This document shows positions 61,769-64,000 of a stretch of 64,000 bases of DNA, one piece after another. Source of the DNA: Microbacterium oryzae. GTDB taxonomy: Bacteria > Actinomycetota > Actinomycetes > Actinomycetales > Microbacteriaceae. The translations under genes and the position numbers were made by a program. The DNA lies in the NCBI RefSeq assembly GCF_030406385.1, contig NZ_JAUEPM010000010.1:1-64000 (forward strand). Direction: 5' to 3'. The notes below the pieces were generated by a model that saw nothing but the letters and a program-made list of their open reading frames with translations, did no database searches and had not been told where the DNA came from. Positions within the stretch are counted from its first letter, which is position 1. Each line of letters starts with the position of its first letter.

Positions 61769-63163
61769 CTACTCGGCGCGCTCCGGCTCGAGGAGCACCC
61801 GGGTGAGGACCGGACGGGTCGCCCGCAGTGCGAGCCAGACGAGCAGGATCCCGCCGGCGATGCACGCCGCGATGACGAGCACCGACACCGGCGCCGTGAT
61901 GAGCGACAGGCTCAGCAGCGGGGCGACGAGGGCGACGCCGGCCAGTGCGGCGACGATGACCGTGAACAGCAGCGGTCCCATGGTCGCGCGGGTGCGGGCG
62001 GCCTCCATCGTGTCGCGCGGCATGCCGACGCGGTCGAGCGCCACGTAGAGCGCACGTCGGTCGAGGATGGCCGCGGCCTGGTTCACGCCGACCGAGCACG
62101 CGACCATGAGGAACGAGATGGCGAGCGTGATGATGACGCCGGTGCGGATGTCCGCGATGAGGGAGTCGTCGTCGGCCGAGGGCAGAGTCCCCGCGTACGC
62201 CGTGCCCGCTCCGCCGACCACCGCGACGAACGTCGTCATGGCGAGTCCGCCGACCTGGCGCCACGCCGCCCTCGGAGACTCGAGAACCGTCCGCGCCGCG
62301 ATGAGACGGTCAGGGGTCTTCGCTCGCTTCACGCGCATGCGCGCGTGGACGCCGATGAGCCACGGGCCGATGATGCCCAGGACGCCGACGCCGGCGGCGA
62401 AGCACGCGCCGACGGCAGCGACCACGAAGGCGTAGCTCGGCAGGGCGTCGAGGGCGCTCAGCACGCCCGCCGCCACGACGACGACCACGACCGCGATGAC
62501 CGCGCGGACGGACCGCACCCGCGGCGCATCCTGCTTCGTGCGGACTCCGAGGGGCGAGATGACCACGCGCCGCAGGCCGACGCCCGCACTCACCGCCGCC
62601 ACCAGTGCGACCGCCACGACGACGGCGATGGTCATCCACGGACCCGCCCACAGCGCGCCGGGGCCGATCGGCTCGTCGAGGAACGAGATGGATCCCGCCA
62701 GCGGCACGATGACCGCGTGCAGGGCGACGCCCGCGACCGCGCCGACGACCGCGACGGCGGTCGACTCGAGCACCGTCATGGTGGTGACGAGCTGCGGCGT
62801 CGCGCCGAGCAGACGCAGCGTCGCCAGCCGGTCGTCGCGGCGGCGGGCAGACAGCCGTGCAGCGGCGCCGCCGAGCGACATGAGCGGCACCGCCAGGATG
62901 GCCAGGGCGACGATGCTCAGCAGCTGGTACAGCTGCACGAGGCCGGCACGATCCTGCGGCCAGCTCCAGAACATGAGCACCCCGCCGACGACGGTCAGCA
63001 GCAGCGCGGTCGCCACCGCGAACGCCACCGCCGGCAGCACGAGCGCCCCAGCGCTCTGGGCGCTCGGGCGCGAGAGATGCCAGGTGAGACGCAGGAGCGG
63101 CGCACGACCGGAGGCGCCGGCGAGGGGCGCGGGAGGCGCCATCCGCTGGACGACGGCGGTCAT
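61769..63163 (-). CDS. FtsX-like ABC transporter permease
   Basis: A 464-residue permease with about eight to ten transmembrane segments in two FtsX-like blocks. The first is near 70-210 ('ARLSARRRDDRLATLRLLGATPQLV'), the second near 310-455 ('RTVLESPRAAWRQVGG', 'ALYVALDRVGMPRDTM'). It is the membrane half of a two-gene export or lipid-extrusion system with the ATPase upstream. The start overlaps the ATPase stop (ATGA). Substrate is unknown; antimicrobial or lipoprotein export is typical for the group (inference). Confidence 0.88.
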   Translation of the reverse strand: MTAVVQRMAPPAPLAGASGRAPLLRLTWHLSRPSAQSAGALVLPAVAFAVATALLLTVVGGVLMFWSWPQDRAGLVQLYQLLSIVALAILAVPLMSLGGAAARLSARRRDDRLATLRLLGATPQLVTTMTVLESTAVAVVGAVAGVALHAVIVPLAGSISFLDEPIGPGALWAGPWMTIAVVVAVALVAAVSAGVGLRRVVISPLGVRTKQDAPRVRSVRAVIAVVVVVVAAGVLSALDALPSYAFVVAAVGACFAAGVGVLGIIGPWLIGVHARMRVKRAKTPDRLIAARTVLESPRAAWRQVGGLAMTTFVAVVGGAGTAYAGTLPSADDDSLIADIRTGVIITLAISFLMVACSVGVNQAAAILDRRALYVALDRVGMPRDTMEAARTRATMGPLLFTVIVAALAGVALVAPLLSLSLITAPVSVLVIAACIAGGILLVWLALRATRPVLTRVLLEPERAE

Positions 63164-63891
63164 CGCGCGACCGCCGCCGCGGTCTCGTCGGCGACGACCT
63201 TGCCGTCGCTCAGGCGGACGATGCGCGTGCAGCGCGCGGCGACCCGGGGGTCGTGGGTGACGACGACGAGCGCGTGCCCCTGGTCCAGGGTCGCGTCGAG
63301 CAGCGCGGTCATCACGTCGACCGAGGTCGCGGAGTCGAGGGCGCCGGTCGGCTCGTCGGCGAACACCACGCGAGCGCCGGTCGCCTGCGCGCGGGCGATC
63401 GCCACGCGCTGAGCCTGACCTCCCGAGAGCTGGCCGATGCGACGACTCTCCATCCCGGCGAGGCCGAGCGTGGCGAGCCAGCGCGCGGCATGCTCCTGCG
63501 CCTCGCCACGCGGGTGCCCGGTGAGCATGAGGGGCAGGGCGACGTTCTCGACGGCCGTGAGCTCGGGCAGCAGCAGACCCTGCTGGAAGACGAACCCGAA
63601 TTCCTCGCGCCGCAGCCGCGATCGCTCGGAATCCGGCAGCTCGTGGACGAGGCGCCGACCCGCGCGGGTCTCCAGAGCCACGGTGCCTGAGTCGGGCGCG
63701 ATGATCCCCGCGAGCACGTGCAGCAGGGTGGTCTTGCCCGAGCCCGACGCGCCCATGATCGCGACCGCCTCGCCCGGGCGGAGGTCGATGTCGACGCCGG
63801 CGAGGGCGTACGTCGCACCGTAGGACTTCGTGAGCGCGCGGGCGCTGAGCAGCGGTGCGGCAGATGCGGGCTGAGGGGCTGAAGTGTGCAT
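63160..63891 (-). CDS. ABC transporter ATP-binding protein
   Basis: A 243-residue MacB/LolD-type ATPase. Walker A is 'GASGSGKTT' (about 46-54), signature 'LSGGQAQRVAIARAQ', Walker B 'VVFADEPTGALD' and the H-loop 'VVVTHDPRV'. The ATG at 63891 is chosen because GGAG lies 8 nt upstream; an ATG at 63951 is in frame but lacks family similarity. The upstream 63892-64000 region holds no further recognisable gene or clear operator; a regulator may lie right of the window. Confidence 0.93.
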   Translation of the reverse strand: MHTSAPQPASAAPLLSARALTKSYGATYALAGVDIDLRPGEAVAIMGASGSGKTTLLHVLAGIIAPDSGTVALETRAGRRLVHELPDSERSRLRREEFGFVFQQGLLLPELTAVENVALPLMLTGHPRGEAQEHAARWLATLGLAGMESRRIGQLSGGQAQRVAIARAQATGARVVFADEPTGALDSATSVDVMTALLDATLDQGHALVVVTHDPRVAARCTRIVRLSDGKVVADETAAAVAR

Positions 63892-64000
63892 GGTTCCACT
63901 CCATCGGATGGCCGTGCTCCCGTCGTCCGCCGAAGGGAGCGCCTGCGTCATCCTCGCGATGTATCCCGGAGCTGGTGCGGCGCGGAGCGGGGACGGCGGG

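Overview
The window is about 64 kb of high-GC (roughly 70%) actinobacterial chromosome. Gene content, order and codon use fit Microbacteriaceae, most likely Microbacterium or a close relative (inference, no search run). Most of it is conserved housekeeping sequence, densely packed, with many stop/start overlaps (ATGA, GTGA, TAATG, TGATG). Gene order in several blocks matches Mycobacterium tuberculosis: lspA/wag31 to pbpB and mraZ; then DUF3040, idsA2-like, Rv2175c-like, a PASTA kinase, class II DAHP synthase, acyltransferase and fadD15-like; and the garA block.

Layout. (1) 1-127: the end of an IS21-family element running off the left edge, which has cut an alcohol dehydrogenase to its C-terminal 196 codons. 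(2) 0.8-4.4 kb: aa3 cytochrome oxidase genes ctaC-ctaD-ctaF and erpA. (3) 4.5-10.8 kb: an M20 dipeptidase, a DUF3043 protein, pyrD, nrdR, hisD and a Gln/Tyr-repeat membrane protein. (4) 10.9-32.6 kb, minus strand, read right to left: the division and wall cluster mraZ-rsmH-ftsL-like-ftsI-murF-mraY-murD-ftsW-murG-murC-ftsQ-ftsZ-yggS-sepF-yggT-divIVA-lspA, followed by an RluA-family pseudouridine synthase and dnaE. murE is missing from its usual place. (5) 32.8-42.9 kb: DUF3040, polyprenyl synthase, Rv2175c-like protein, LysM protein, PASTA kinase, DAHP synthase, acyltransferase, acyl-CoA ligase and peptide deformylase. (6) 42.9-51.0 kb: a MinD-like ATPase with a long acidic N-terminus, pyruvate carboxylase, a ParA-like ATPase, a 74-bp palindromic repeat array, two MerR regulators and garA. 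(7) 51.1-58.4 kb: CopC-like protein, lpdA, CYTH protein and its small partner, YihY/BrkB protein, a lone prepilin peptidase, smpB and ftsX-ftsE (FtsE with an unusual C-terminal tail). (8) 58.5-64 kb: sugar-porter MFS transporter, TetR regulator, LOG-family protein and a two-gene ABC exporter.

Themes. Growth and division dominate: precursor synthesis (murF/D/C, mraY, murG), septal synthesis (ftsW/I/L/Q), the Z ring (ftsZ, sepF), polar growth (divIVA) and septal hydrolysis control (ftsEX). They sit with a membrane Ser/Thr kinase and FHA or HTH proteins that are kinase substrates in relatives. About ten genes have a TANNNT-type -10 box ending 6-7 nt before the start codon and no Shine-Dalgarno, which predicts leaderless mRNAs.

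I found no CRISPR array, prophage, tRNA or rRNA, and no clear novel multigene system. The least explained items are the 74-bp palindromic array at 48864-49062, the missing murE, and the disordered extensions on FtsE, the MinD-like ATPase and the 9.5-kb Q-rich membrane protein. Function calls come from reading motifs and recalling families.
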